This document shows positions 26,434 through 34,095 of a stretch of DNA of 64,000 nt, piece after piece. Under the pieces are notes generated by a model that saw only the letters and a list, made by a program, of their open reading frames with translations, did no database searches and was not told the DNA's origin. This DNA is from Caldisericia bacterium. Its GTDB lineage: Bacteria; Caldisericota; Caldisericia; JAAYUI01. The DNA is taken from NCBI GenBank assembly GCA_017999835.1, contig JAGNLA010000001.1:225227-289226 (forward strand), given 5' to 3'. The position numbers and the translations under genes were made by a program. Every line of letters starts with the position of its first letter. Positions within the stretch are counted from its first letter, which is position 1.

Positions 26434-27209
26434 ACCCGGTAGTCAATTTTATCAACAAGTCGTTTGTCGTTGCCGAAGTCGAAGTACTCAAACTCAGGCA
26501 CGATTGGTCAGAGCTTGTCACAAGAGCCGTCCAACCATTGCTATGGATGCTTGTCTTTGGCCAGGTTCTCGGCAGATCAAGGGCAATCAATACAGGCACA
26601 ATCCCTTACACTGACTATATTGCTCCTGGTATTTTGGCTCAGTCAGTTCTGTTTGTGGCAATTTTCTATGGCATAACAATCATCTGGGAACGTGACCTTG
26701 GCATCACTCAAAAATACCTTGTTTCCCCAGCTCCAAGAGAAGCTCTGGTTTTTGGCAAAGCCATGGCGGCAAGCGTTAGGGGACTTTCACAGGCAGTAGT
26801 GATATTTCTCATCTCAATGGCTCTCGGCGTCAAAGTAAGTTATAATCCGCTACATATTCTTGGCATCCTGTTCTCAGTTTTTCTCGGTTCAGCCTTGTTC
26901 TCAACACTGTCACTGATTATCGCCTGTCTTGCAAAGACCAGGGAAAGACTGATGGGTATCGGACAATTGATGACAATGCCGTTGTTTTTCACAAGCAACG
27001 CCATCTACCCGATTTCAATGATGCCGTCTGTCATACAATGGTTTGCATACATCAATCCTTTGACGTACATGACCGATTCAGTCAGGAATCTTATGCTAGC
27101 GGGCAATTTAAACCTGAACGCTGTGCTAACCGATTATGCAGTATTGATTTGTGTGCTGATTGTTTTTGTCGTGATTGGCGGAAAACTCTACAAAAACGTT
27201 GTGAATTGA
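26430..27209 (+). CDS. ABC-2 type permease (DrrB-like)
   Basis: 259 residues with six predicted membrane segments and the ABC-2 family pattern: YTDYIAPGILAQSVLF, ERDLGITQKYLVSPAPREALVFGKAMAA (coupling-helix region) and MPLFFTSNAIYPISMMP near the end. It forms the membrane channel for the ATPase encoded immediately upstream with a four-base overlap. An exporter for drugs, lipids or polysaccharide precursors is likely. Confidence 0.92.
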   Translation: MNPVVNFINKSFVVAEVEVLKLRHDWSELVTRAVQPLLWMLVFGQVLGRSRAINTGTIPYTDYIAPGILAQSVLFVAIFYGITIIWERDLGITQKYLVSPAPREALVFGKAMAASVRGLSQAVVIFLISMALGVKVSYNPLHILGILFSVFLGSALFSTLSLIIACLAKTRERLMGIGQLMTMPLFFTSNAIYPISMMPSVIQWFAYINPLTYMTDSVRNLMLAGNLNLNAVLTDYAVLICVLIVFVVIGGKLYKNVVN

Positions 27210-27231
27210 TTTCCCTTTATGTAACAACCAT

Positions 27232-27267
27232 CCCTGTCTTCTTATTTTTTATATGGCAGGGTTTTTT
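27232..27267 (+). terminator. Intrinsic terminator after the ABC exporter
   Basis: CCCTGTC (27232-27238) pairs with GGCAGGG (27255-27261, one G-T pair), followed by TTTTTT. The same left arm could alternatively pair with ACAGGGAT at 27292-27299, which is also followed by a T-run, giving a backup stop. Confidence 0.75.
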
Positions 27268-27308
27268 ATTAAATAATTAGCAATAATTATTACAGGGATT
27301 TTTTTAGA

Positions 27309-27384
27309 TGGTGGAGGTGAGGTGATTCGAACACCCGACACCCGCGTTGCAAACGCGATGCTCTGCCAGCTGAGCTACACCCCC
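27309..27384 (-). tRNA. tRNA-Ala (anticodon TGC)
   Basis: 76 nt, with CCA encoded. Acceptor GGGGGTG pairs with CACCTCC (one G-T), the anticodon stem is TCGCG/CGCGG around TTTGCAA, and the T-loop TTCGAAT is standard. Confidence 0.97.
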
Positions 27385-27400
27385 ACGCTTTGTGAGAAGA

Positions 27401-27477
27401 TGGTGGGCCTCAGTGGATTCGAACCACTGACCTCGTCCTTATCAGGGACGCGCTCTAACCAACTGAGCTAGAGGCCC
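27401..27477 (-). tRNA. tRNA-Ile (anticodon GAT)
   Basis: 77 nt, CCA encoded. The acceptor stem GGGCCTC/GAGGCCC is perfect, the anticodon stem is CGTCC/GGACG around CTGATAA, and the T-loop is TTCGAAT. It lies 16 bases upstream of tRNA-Ala in the same transcript. Confidence 0.97.
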
Positions 27478-27490
27478 ATACTTCCAAAGG

Positions 27491-27518
27491 AGTATAAAGT
27501 CGGAAGGCTTTGTGTCAA
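27491..27518 (-). promoter_or_regulatory. Promoter for tRNA-Ile/tRNA-Ala
   Basis: Minus-strand TTGACA (27513-27518), 16 bp, TATACT (27491-27496), with the tRNA-Ile 5' end 14 bases further on. Confidence 0.82.
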
Positions 27519-27750
27519 GAAAGATTAGACAGTCTACAATCACATAATCGGAAATGCACTCATCCAGCATATTTTTTGAAAAAACATCCAAACACAACGG
27601 TAAAACGTTTCACAACATAGAGCTGAAAACCCATCCTGAGAGAGAAGAAAAATTGATGTATTGGCAACGTAACAAAGGTTCCAATCGAAAACGCTCATTT
27701 TAAAGGCTTACCCTTTTTACTATGTTTTGGCATGAATGTCATAACAATCC
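27519..27750. other. Intergenic stretch without a recognisable gene
   Basis: About 230 bp between the two divergent tRNA promoters. I see no supported open frame, terminator or strong dyad. Confidence 0.6.
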
Positions 27751-27778
27751 TTGACAATAAAGCCCCTATAGATAAAAT
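27751..27778 (+). promoter_or_regulatory. Promoter for tRNA-Ala(GGC)
   Basis: TTGACA (27751-27756), 16 bp, TAAAAT (27773-27778). The predicted start is about five bases before the tRNA. Confidence 0.82.
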
Positions 27779-27789
27779 TCATTTGCGTT

Positions 27790-27865
27790 GGGCCTGTAGC
27801 GCAGTTGGAAGCGCGTCTGCATGGCATGCAGAAGGTCAGGAGTTCGAATCTCCTCAGGTCCACCA
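27790..27865 (+). tRNA. tRNA-Ala (anticodon GGC)
   Basis: 76 nt, CCA encoded. Acceptor GGGCCTG pairs with CAGGTCC, the anticodon stem is TCTGC/GCAGA around ATGGCAT, and the T-loop is TTCGAAT. It reads the GCC/GCU codons, complementing the TGC isoacceptor on the other strand. Confidence 0.96.
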
Positions 27866-27883
27866 GAATAAAAGACCAATAAA

Positions 27884-27906
27884 AGCCCCGGTTTCCCGGG
27901 GCTTTT
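27884..27906 (+). terminator. Intrinsic terminator of tRNA-Ala(GGC)
   Basis: AGCCCCGG and CCGGGGCT pair around TTTC, followed by TTTT. Confidence 0.92.
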
Positions 27907-27914
27907 TGTTTGTG

Positions 27915-27942
27915 TTGAAAAACAACGTCATTGCATTATAAT
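27915..27942 (+). promoter_or_regulatory. Promoter for leuS
   Basis: TTGAAA (27915-27920), 16 bp, perfect TATAAT (27937-27942). The short leader (about 27 nt) leaves no room for a T-box. Confidence 0.75.
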
Positions 27943-27975
27943 TTCAAGCCATAATTTCATGGAGGCATAACAAAA

Positions 27976-30417
27976 ATGAAGTACGATTTTGAAGCGATAG
28001 AGAAGAAATGGCAAACAGCCTGGGACAGCAACAGAATTTACAAGACAAATGAAGATTTGTCCAAGACAAAACTCTACTGCCTCGATTTCTTCCCCTACCC
28101 TTCAGGGTCAGGCTTGTCCGTTGGACACTGCAGAAATTACGTTCCAACAGATGTTTATTCAAGATATTTCAGGATGAAGGGCTATCGCGTGCTTCACCCA
28201 ATGGGTTGGGACGCTTTCGGGCTTCCTGCTGAAAATTTCGCCATCAAAACAGGCGTATCACCGCAAGACACAACAGCCAAGACTACAGCCAACTACAGAC
28301 GCCAAATGACATTGATCGGCACAAGCTATGACTGGGACAGGGAAATTAACTCTTCAACCCCTGAATATTATAAATGGACACAATGGTTTTTCCTGCTTTT
28401 GTTTGAAAAGGGACTTGCCTACCAGAGTTTTGGCCAGCAGTGGTGGTGCCCGGAATGCAACACCGTTCTTGCTAATGAACAGGTTGAGGAAGGCAAATGC
28501 TGGCGTTGCGGCACAGATGTAATAAAAAAACCACTCAAACAGTGGTTCTTTAAAATAACCGACTATGCTGACAGGCTTATCTCTGACTTGGACACGATCG
28601 ACTGGCCGGAACCGGTCAAAATGATGCAGCGAAACTGGATCGGAAAATCCGAAGGAGCAGAGGTCATTTTCAAGGCTGAATCAGGCGATGACATTCTGAT
28701 TTTTACCACCAGACCTGACACGCTTTTCGGTGCAACCTACATGGTTCTTGCTCCAGAGCATCCTCTTGTCCAGAAATTGACAGCTGCAGATCAGAAAACA
28801 TCAGTTGAAGCCTACGTTGACCAAGCCAAAAAGATGGCAGAAATCGACAGGCTTTCGACCGAAAAAGAAAAAACCGGCGTATTCACGGGGTCATACGCCA
28901 TAAATCCAGTTACCAAGCAAAGAATTCCGATCTGGATTGGCGATTATGTCATTGGAGGCTACGGCACCGGCGCTATAATGTGCGTCCCAGCCCACGACAC
29001 CAGAGACTTTGCGTTTGCAAAGAAGTTCAACCTCCCGATAATCCAGGTCATCTCCCCAGATGGCAAAGAGCAGGTTTTGCAGGATGCCTACACTGAGACC
29101 GGCATGATGTTCAATTCTGGCAAATATAACGGTCAAAATTCCGAAGAATGCAAAAGAAACATTGTCATAGAGCTTCAGAAGGAAAACATCGCAAAATCGA
29201 CCATTAATTTCAAGATGAGAGACTGGCTGATCTCCCGCCAAAGGTATTGGGGAGCACCAATACCAATCATTCATTGTGACAAATGCGGCGCCGTCCCTGT
29301 ACCAAAAGAACAACTTCCAGTGGAACTGCCCACCATAACCGACTATGCCCCGTCGGGTGACGGCAAGTCATCTCTGGCAAGAGCGGCTGACTGGGTCAAC
29401 ACAACCTGTCCAAAATGTGGTGGTCCAGCAAGACGCGAAACCGACACCATGGACGGATTTGCCTGTTCTTCTTGGTATTTCTTAAGATTTACCGATCCTC
29501 ACAACAACAAAATGCCATTTGACAGAAAACTCGTTGATTCCTGGCTTCCAGTGGATGTTTACGTTGGCGGTGTGGAACACGCTGTCATGCACCTTATTTA
29601 TGCAAGATTCTGGACAAAAGTAATGTTTGACGCAGGGCTCATTGGTTTTAAGGAACCCTTTGCAACATTAAAAAACCAAGGCATGATGCTGGGCTCGGAT
29701 CACCAAAAAATGAGCAAATCCAAAGGAAATGTCGTAACTCCAGATTCGATGGTTGAAAAATACGGCGCTGACGCTCTACGTGGCTATATTTTGTTTATCG
29801 CTCCATTTGAAGGCGAATCTATCTGGGACGAACAAGGGTGCGCAGGTGTTTACAGATTCCTTAACCGTGTCTGGGATATGATCTCAGAAACCCAGTTTGG
29901 CAGCGGTACCCTGGATTCATCAGTTGAGAAGAAGCTTCGCAGAATCCAACACAAACTGATAATCAAAATTTCACAAGATATTGAAAGATTCCATTTCAAT
30001 ACGGTCATTTCTTCATTTATGGAAGCTTTCAACGAAATCTATGACTTGGCAAAAGACAACGCCATCAAAACATCTAAAACCTTCAAGGAATTGATGGACA
30101 CATACGTTCTCCTGCTTTCACCAGTTGCCCCGTACCTGTGTGAAGAAATGTGGGAGATTCTTGGTCACAAAACTTCAATCCACCTCGAAAAACTTCCACA
30201 AGCTGATACATCGCTTGCAGCAGACGACATGGTAAAAATTCCAATTCAGATCAATGGCAAGCTTCGCGATGTGCTTGAAGTCCCAATTGGCACATCTGAA
30301 GAAGAAATCAAGCAGCTTGCTATGAATTCGGAAGTGGTCAATCGCAACCTTGAAGGCAAGCAGATTGCCCAAATAATGGTTCCGAAAGGCAAAATTGTTT
30401 CTATAGTGGCAAAATAA
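27976..30417 (+). CDS. leuS: Leucyl-tRNA synthetase
   Basis: 813 residues. It charges tRNA-Leu with leucine. The HIGH-class signature appears as YPSGSGLSVGH, a zinc-type knuckle as CPECNTVL/CWRCG, and the CP1 editing domain in the middle (TTRPDTLFGATYMVLAPEH, GYGTGAIMCVPAHD). The class I signature KMSKS lies in HQKMSKSKGNVV. The anticodon-binding domain and the bacterial C-terminal domain complete the protein at the expected size. GGAGG stands ten bases before the ATG. Single-gene transcript with its own promoter and terminator. Confidence 0.97.
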   Translation: MKYDFEAIEKKWQTAWDSNRIYKTNEDLSKTKLYCLDFFPYPSGSGLSVGHCRNYVPTDVYSRYFRMKGYRVLHPMGWDAFGLPAENFAIKTGVSPQDTTAKTTANYRRQMTLIGTSYDWDREINSSTPEYYKWTQWFFLLLFEKGLAYQSFGQQWWCPECNTVLANEQVEEGKCWRCGTDVIKKPLKQWFFKITDYADRLISDLDTIDWPEPVKMMQRNWIGKSEGAEVIFKAESGDDILIFTTRPDTLFGATYMVLAPEHPLVQKLTAADQKTSVEAYVDQAKKMAEIDRLSTEKEKTGVFTGSYAINPVTKQRIPIWIGDYVIGGYGTGAIMCVPAHDTRDFAFAKKFNLPIIQVISPDGKEQVLQDAYTETGMMFNSGKYNGQNSEECKRNIVIELQKENIAKSTINFKMRDWLISRQRYWGAPIPIIHCDKCGAVPVPKEQLPVELPTITDYAPSGDGKSSLARAADWVNTTCPKCGGPARRETDTMDGFACSSWYFLRFTDPHNNKMPFDRKLVDSWLPVDVYVGGVEHAVMHLIYARFWTKVMFDAGLIGFKEPFATLKNQGMMLGSDHQKMSKSKGNVVTPDSMVEKYGADALRGYILFIAPFEGESIWDEQGCAGVYRFLNRVWDMISETQFGSGTLDSSVEKKLRRIQHKLIIKISQDIERFHFNTVISSFMEAFNEIYDLAKDNAIKTSKTFKELMDTYVLLLSPVAPYLCEEMWEILGHKTSIHLEKLPQADTSLAADDMVKIPIQINGKLRDVLEVPIGTSEEEIKQLAMNSEVVNRNLEGKQIAQIMVPKGKIVSIVAK

Positions 30418-30438
30418 ATTTCTTAGAATTCATTTTTG

Positions 30439-30469
30439 AAAAAGGCTGGCGTTAATGCCAGCCTTTTTT
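30439..30469 (+). terminator. Intrinsic terminator after leuS
   Basis: AAAAAGGCTGGC and GCCAGCCTTTTTT pair around GTTAAT. Confidence 0.93.
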
Positions 30470-30688
30470 ATATCCGAGATTATCGGATAAATGGCTTGTG
30501 TAAAAATATTTATTAAATTAGTTCATATTATTGTTATCTATATTATTAATTTATTTACATCTTCTATCAATCGTTTTTTATTTGCTTTATTGTTATCTTT
30601 TTATGTATTCCTTAACAATATTTTAGTTTTTTATGAATGTTGAAAATATATTTTTATTAAAAATTTGATAAGATTGGAGTTAAATAAT
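30470..30688. other. AT-rich intergenic island
   Basis: About 220 bp with long runs of A/T (TATTATTAATTTATTTAC and similar), far more AT-rich than the surrounding genes. No open frame is supported and no clear -35/-10 pair stands out among the many AT hexamers. It may be a promoter or UP region for the next gene or a site for nucleoid proteins. Confidence 0.6.
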
Positions 30689-31093
30689 ATGCCATTTGAT
30701 CTTCAAAGCGAGTATGATGCGCCAAACAACATCTGTATTGTAAAGCTTCTCGGATCACCGGAAACCATTGATGATATTGAAAAACTTGTAGAGCTAACTG
30801 CAAAACTATGGACTAAAGACCATAAGGTTTATTCAATAACTGACATTTCCAAACTCGACTTCGCAAAATTCCTCCTCATCGACACCTACCAGAAAAAAAT
30901 AATGCCCTACATCAAGGAAAAAGTTGTCATGGGTGTTTCTGTGTCACCACATGCAGTTGCCGGAATGGCAACAAGAATGTTTAACATAGTCAGCGGTTCA
31001 CATATTGTTGTTACCAAGTCCATCGAAGAAGCCTATGAAGCAATCAAAAAACAACAGGCAACATCAGGCGTGTTTGTCCCGCTAGACAAATAA
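30689..31093 (+). CDS. Small STAS-like domain protein
   Basis: 134 residues from ATG 30689 (GGAG nine bases upstream; an upstream in-frame TTG lacks a site). Alternating strands and helices (NICIVKLLGSPETIDDIEKL, KVYSITDISKLDF, KVVMGVSVSPHAVAGMATR, HIVVTKSIEEAYEAIKKQQ) resemble the SpoIIAA/STAS fold of anti-anti-sigma-type proteins, though I see no conserved phospho-serine motif. Cytosolic. Flanked by terminators, so it is monocistronic. Function unknown. Confidence 0.6.
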   Translation: MPFDLQSEYDAPNNICIVKLLGSPETIDDIEKLVELTAKLWTKDHKVYSITDISKLDFAKFLLIDTYQKKIMPYIKEKVVMGVSVSPHAVAGMATRMFNIVSGSHIVVTKSIEEAYEAIKKQQATSGVFVPLDK

Positions 31094-31143
31094 AAAATCG
31101 AGGCTTAACATCTCTTTTTCAGCTAAGCCTCGAAAAATTTTTA
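31092..31143. terminator. Bidirectional terminator
   Basis: TCGAGGCTTA (31098-31107) pairs with TAAGCCTCGA (31124-31133). A-run on the left and T-run on the right serve the convergent STAS-like and MFS genes. Confidence 0.85.
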
Positions 31144-32472
31144 AACCAAGTCGTCGTTCACGTCCGGCAGAAGCGTGTCTGCATCTCTCAAAGGTTTTAT
31201 GAAAAATACAGGCAGAACCAACAGCAAAGAAATAAAACCTGCAATTATTATCATTAAACCCATGCCTGAACCTTTGCCTTCGCCTACAAGCCATGATAGT
31301 TTTGATGCAAAACTAGGATTTCCCATCAAGGGTTCAAAGAACTTGTCAGCTAGAACTCCTGCAAAACCAAAACTGAGGGGCGCAAGCAATTCACTGGCCA
31401 TCCCCATTGCGCCATAGACCCTTCCTTGCATTGCAGCCGGGATTTTGCTGGAGAAAAAAGCGTTGCTTATGCCAGACAGCGAACCGCACAGCAACCAAAT
31501 GAAACCACCAACGATCCACCAAACAATCGTTTTCCCCATCCCGATTACCATCAAGCCCAACGAAAATCCCAAATAGAAAACGTTGTAAATCAGGAATCGT
31601 TTCTTTGGACCGCCCCAGAACATGAGAATTATTGAACCGACAAGTCCGGCAACACCCATCCAGGCATCAGCAATACCCACTGCCATCGTATCCCCACCGG
31701 TTCTTGCAAGGATCATCGGAGTAACAATTAGCGCTCCGCATTGAAAGACTGCGCTAGAAAGGATATTTATTAAAACAATCCAAAGCAGGGTTTGGTTGCC
31801 AAGAAAATATTTGAATCCAATCATTGCGTCTTTAAAGATATTGTCTGGTCGGTTTTCATCTCTTGGCAACGTCGGAATTTTAACGATGGCAATTGTCAGG
31901 AACGCAAAGGCAAACGTAATAAGATCGATTGCAAAAACTCCGGCGTAACCAATTATTGCAACCAATCCTCCGGCAAGCAGCGGAGCAAGGATTCCCGAGA
32001 GGGAACCAACGAAAGTTCGCATTCCACTAACTCTTCCAAGTTGACTATTGGGCACAATCTGGATAATGAGCGAATCCTTTGCCAGCCAGTGGAAAGTGTT
32101 GAAAACTGCTTCGAAAAAACCTGCCACATAAACAAAAAACAGGCTCATTCTCCCTGCAAGCAACATAATCATTACAAATGCGGTGACGAGAGCTGCTCCA
32201 GCGTCAGCAAACATGATCACAGTTTTTCGATTGAACCGGTCAACAATCGATCCTGCAAATGGCATCATCAAAATTGCAGGCACCGCCCTGACAAACATCA
32301 TCAAAACCATGGATGTAGCAGTACCAGTTTCTTTCCACACCCAAAAGGTCAACGCATACCCGCTCATATTTGAGCCGATTATTGAGATTGTCTGCCCAAG
32401 CCAGATTGTTGCAAATTTTGAAAGGCCCAGTTCCCTAATTTTTCGAATAGGATTTAATTTGTGTATTTTCAT
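31141..32472 (-). CDS. MFS efflux-type transporter
   Basis: 443 residues with about 12 membrane segments. The N-terminal half has the MFS loop motif in MPFAGSIVDRFNRKTVIMFAD (motif A-like). The sequence resembles the 3-enterobactin/drug-exporter branch (FATIWLGQTISIIGSNMSGYALTFWVW). AAGGAGA lies before the ATG. The transcript has a ~180-nt leader with a terminator-like stem (see leader entry), so expression may be attenuated by a ligand or translation signal. Substrate unknown. Confidence 0.9.
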   Translation of the reverse strand: MKIHKLNPIRKIRELGLSKFATIWLGQTISIIGSNMSGYALTFWVWKETGTATSMVLMMFVRAVPAILMMPFAGSIVDRFNRKTVIMFADAGAALVTAFVMIMLLAGRMSLFFVYVAGFFEAVFNTFHWLAKDSLIIQIVPNSQLGRVSGMRTFVGSLSGILAPLLAGGLVAIIGYAGVFAIDLITFAFAFLTIAIVKIPTLPRDENRPDNIFKDAMIGFKYFLGNQTLLWIVLINILSSAVFQCGALIVTPMILARTGGDTMAVGIADAWMGVAGLVGSIILMFWGGPKKRFLIYNVFYLGFSLGLMVIGMGKTIVWWIVGGFIWLLCGSLSGISNAFFSSKIPAAMQGRVYGAMGMASELLAPLSFGFAGVLADKFFEPLMGNPSFASKLSWLVGEGKGSGMGLMIIIAGFISLLLVLPVFFIKPLRDADTLLPDVNDDLV

Positions 32473-32655
32473 AAAGTCTCCTTGATAGCAATTACCGATT
32501 TGTCATCAGAATGAAGCTAATGATCATTGAATGTCGGGGCGGTTTGATAAAAAAGTCAGAGACTTTCAATTTTGATGGGTTTTCACCACGCCAAGATCTC
32601 TGACATGCAGGTACCGCCTGCGGTACAATATCAGAAGTCTTATCATGGTGAACAT
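32473..32655 (-). promoter_or_regulatory. Structured leader with terminator upstream of the MFS gene
   Basis: Read on the minus strand from a predicted start near 32655. First comes a perfect 7-bp hairpin, GTACCGC-AG-GCGGTAC (32626-32611). Then GTCAGAGA (32604-32597) and TCTCTGAC (32562-32555) pair across 34 bases and are followed at once by TTTTTT, forming an intrinsic terminator ~77 nt before the start codon. This is the layout of an attenuator or riboswitch. I do not recognise a known class; a short independent RNA is the alternative. Confidence 0.6.
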
Positions 32656-32661
32656 GCGGTT

Positions 32662-32690
32662 AACATAAACTATTTAACGCAATTTGTCAA
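32662..32690 (-). promoter_or_regulatory. Promoter for the MFS leader
   Basis: Minus-strand TTGACA (32685-32690), 17 bp, TATGTT (32662-32667). Confidence 0.72.
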
Positions 32691-32705
32691 ATACTGGCCA
32701 ATCAA

Positions 32706-32734
32706 TTGTCTAATTCATAAAATATTTGTAGAAT
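32706..32734 (+). promoter_or_regulatory. Promoter for the 32752 gene
   Basis: TTGTCT (32706-32711), 17 bp, TAGAAT (32729-32734), then AGGAGA at 32741. Divergent from the MFS leader promoter. Confidence 0.65.
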
Positions 32735-32751
32735 AGGCATAGGAGAGATGA

Positions 32752-33729
32752 ATGAATTACGAAACGTTGAGAGAAACGTTGGCAAAAAGAGGTTTTGACG
32801 AAATCCAGATCGACCAGGCAATAGAGACGGTTTATGGTTTTGAAGAATACATCGAATCCGAGGAGTTAAAGCCTGACGACAAAAAAGCGCTTGAGGGCTA
32901 TTGTTCCAGACTCGTCTCGGAATCAAACAACAGCTATCACAACATCTATTCGCTGGCAATCTATGGAAGAGTCGAAAACATCGAGGCTTTGACCGTTAAT
33001 GCGCTCGAATTGCTTGACGGCGCAGAAGCTTTTGGCAACCTAAAAAAGAAGCTCCAAAACGAACTTGGCGAAGATGAAACCGAGAAATTCTTTGACGGAG
33101 TGTCCGAACCTCAGCTTGGCCAGCCAAACGAAGTCAGGCCTGAGCCAATGGGGACAGTCGTTGGCAGAATGATCGAAAATCTCGGTCAGGGCAAAACAAC
33201 ATCGTTAATCTGCAACTGCCTGCGTGACCTGGACGATTCATGGTATGAAACAGACAAAAAGCTGTTTGAGGAATGCGGAAAAAACATTGACAAATTCATC
33301 AAAGCCAAAGGCGACAGGTTCCTTGTTGAACTTGAGACGCTCAAAAACGAAGGCAGGCTGTACTTTACCCAGCCGATAACCGAAGAGGTTATCGAGTTTG
33401 TGAAGGCAAATCCGGAAATCCATTATGGTGTACGAGACGGCAATTATTACTATGAAACAAAGATTCCTCACCAGGCAGCAAAAATGCTGAAAGAAACCGA
33501 TCCGGTCAAAAGGCGCTACCACTACTGCCACTGCCCGTGGGTCAAGGAGTCGCTAAAAGACGGCAAGTCCAGCGTTCCATCGGTTTTTTGCAACTGCAGC
33601 GCAGGATTCCACAAGCGCATGTGGGAAGTGGTGCTTGGTCACCCTGTCAAATGCGAGGTATTGGAAACCGTGCTAAGCGGTGGGGACAGGTGCAGGTTTA
33701 GGGTAAAATGTAATTTAGGAATAACGTAA
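32752..33729 (+). CDS. Unknown cytosolic protein with Cys-rich C-terminus
   Basis: 325 residues, no signal peptide. The N-terminal third is acidic and helical. The C-terminal ~80 residues hold a Cys/His cluster (HYCHCPWVKESL, then VFCNCSAGFHKRMWEVVLG and KCEVLETVLSGGDRCRF), which recalls V4R/ATC-hydrolase-type small-molecule-binding proteins and a DUF6144-like family. The pattern suggests a ligand- or metal-binding domain rather than a zinc finger. It converges with and overlaps the next minus-strand gene by 15 bp. I cannot assign a function. Confidence 0.65.
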   Translation: MNYETLRETLAKRGFDEIQIDQAIETVYGFEEYIESEELKPDDKKALEGYCSRLVSESNNSYHNIYSLAIYGRVENIEALTVNALELLDGAEAFGNLKKKLQNELGEDETEKFFDGVSEPQLGQPNEVRPEPMGTVVGRMIENLGQGKTTSLICNCLRDLDDSWYETDKKLFEECGKNIDKFIKAKGDRFLVELETLKNEGRLYFTQPITEEVIEFVKANPEIHYGVRDGNYYYETKIPHQAAKMLKETDPVKRRYHYCHCPWVKESLKDGKSSVPSVFCNCSAGFHKRMWEVVLGHPVKCEVLETVLSGGDRCRFRVKCNLGIT

Positions 33730-34035
33730 AATCAACTTGTTAATATCATCCAAGTAATTATTGACTTCCATTATAGAATAAACACGAGTATTTGGAGCAA
33801 TATTCTTTGGAATTTCTTTTATCTCATCGATAATCTTTTTCATTTCATCACAATTTGCATCTAACCCTATTATTGGTTGGAAGAGACAATGCAAAGACTC
33901 GTTGCCTATTCCGCCAGGGGTAATTATTTTTTTGAATCCAACCCTCTCAAATACTCCTTGTATCTTAAGTGGTGTTATTTCATGCTTGTCTGTGATTGAA
34001 ATAAACTCATTAACAAACTCCTCGTCAATTTTCAT
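33715..34035 (-). CDS. Small protein of unknown function
   Basis: 106 residues, acidic, with no membrane segment (IDEEFVNEFISITDKH, FQPIIGLDANCDEMKKIIDEI). GAGGAGGGA before the ATG and a good promoter argue that it is real. Base composition is more AT-rich than its neighbours, which could reflect recent acquisition. No family recognised; no partner gene is adjacent that would make it an obvious toxin or antitoxin. Confidence 0.6.
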   Translation of the reverse strand: MKIDEEFVNEFISITDKHEITPLKIQGVFERVGFKKIITPGGIGNESLHCLFQPIIGLDANCDEMKKIIDEIKEIPKNIAPNTRVYSIMEVNNYLDDINKLILRYS

Positions 34036-34067
34036 AATCCCTCCTCATTCAAATGAATGATGAGTTA

Positions 34068-34095
34068 AATATAACATATATTTTATGAAAATCAA
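34068..34095 (-). promoter_or_regulatory. Promoter for the 33715-34035 gene
   Basis: Minus-strand TTGATT (34090-34095), 16 bp, TATATT (34068-34073), overlapping the 3' end of ychF. Confidence 0.6.

Noticed and set aside
27732-27941. Small open frame across tRNA-Ala(GGC)
   Set aside because: It reads through a well-formed tRNA gene and its terminator.
27908-27975. T-box riboswitch before leuS
   Set aside because: The leader from the predicted start is only ~27 nt and has no specifier or antiterminator stem.
33715-34035. Toxin-antitoxin module
   Set aside because: Only one small gene with no partner and no recognised toxin or antitoxin motif.
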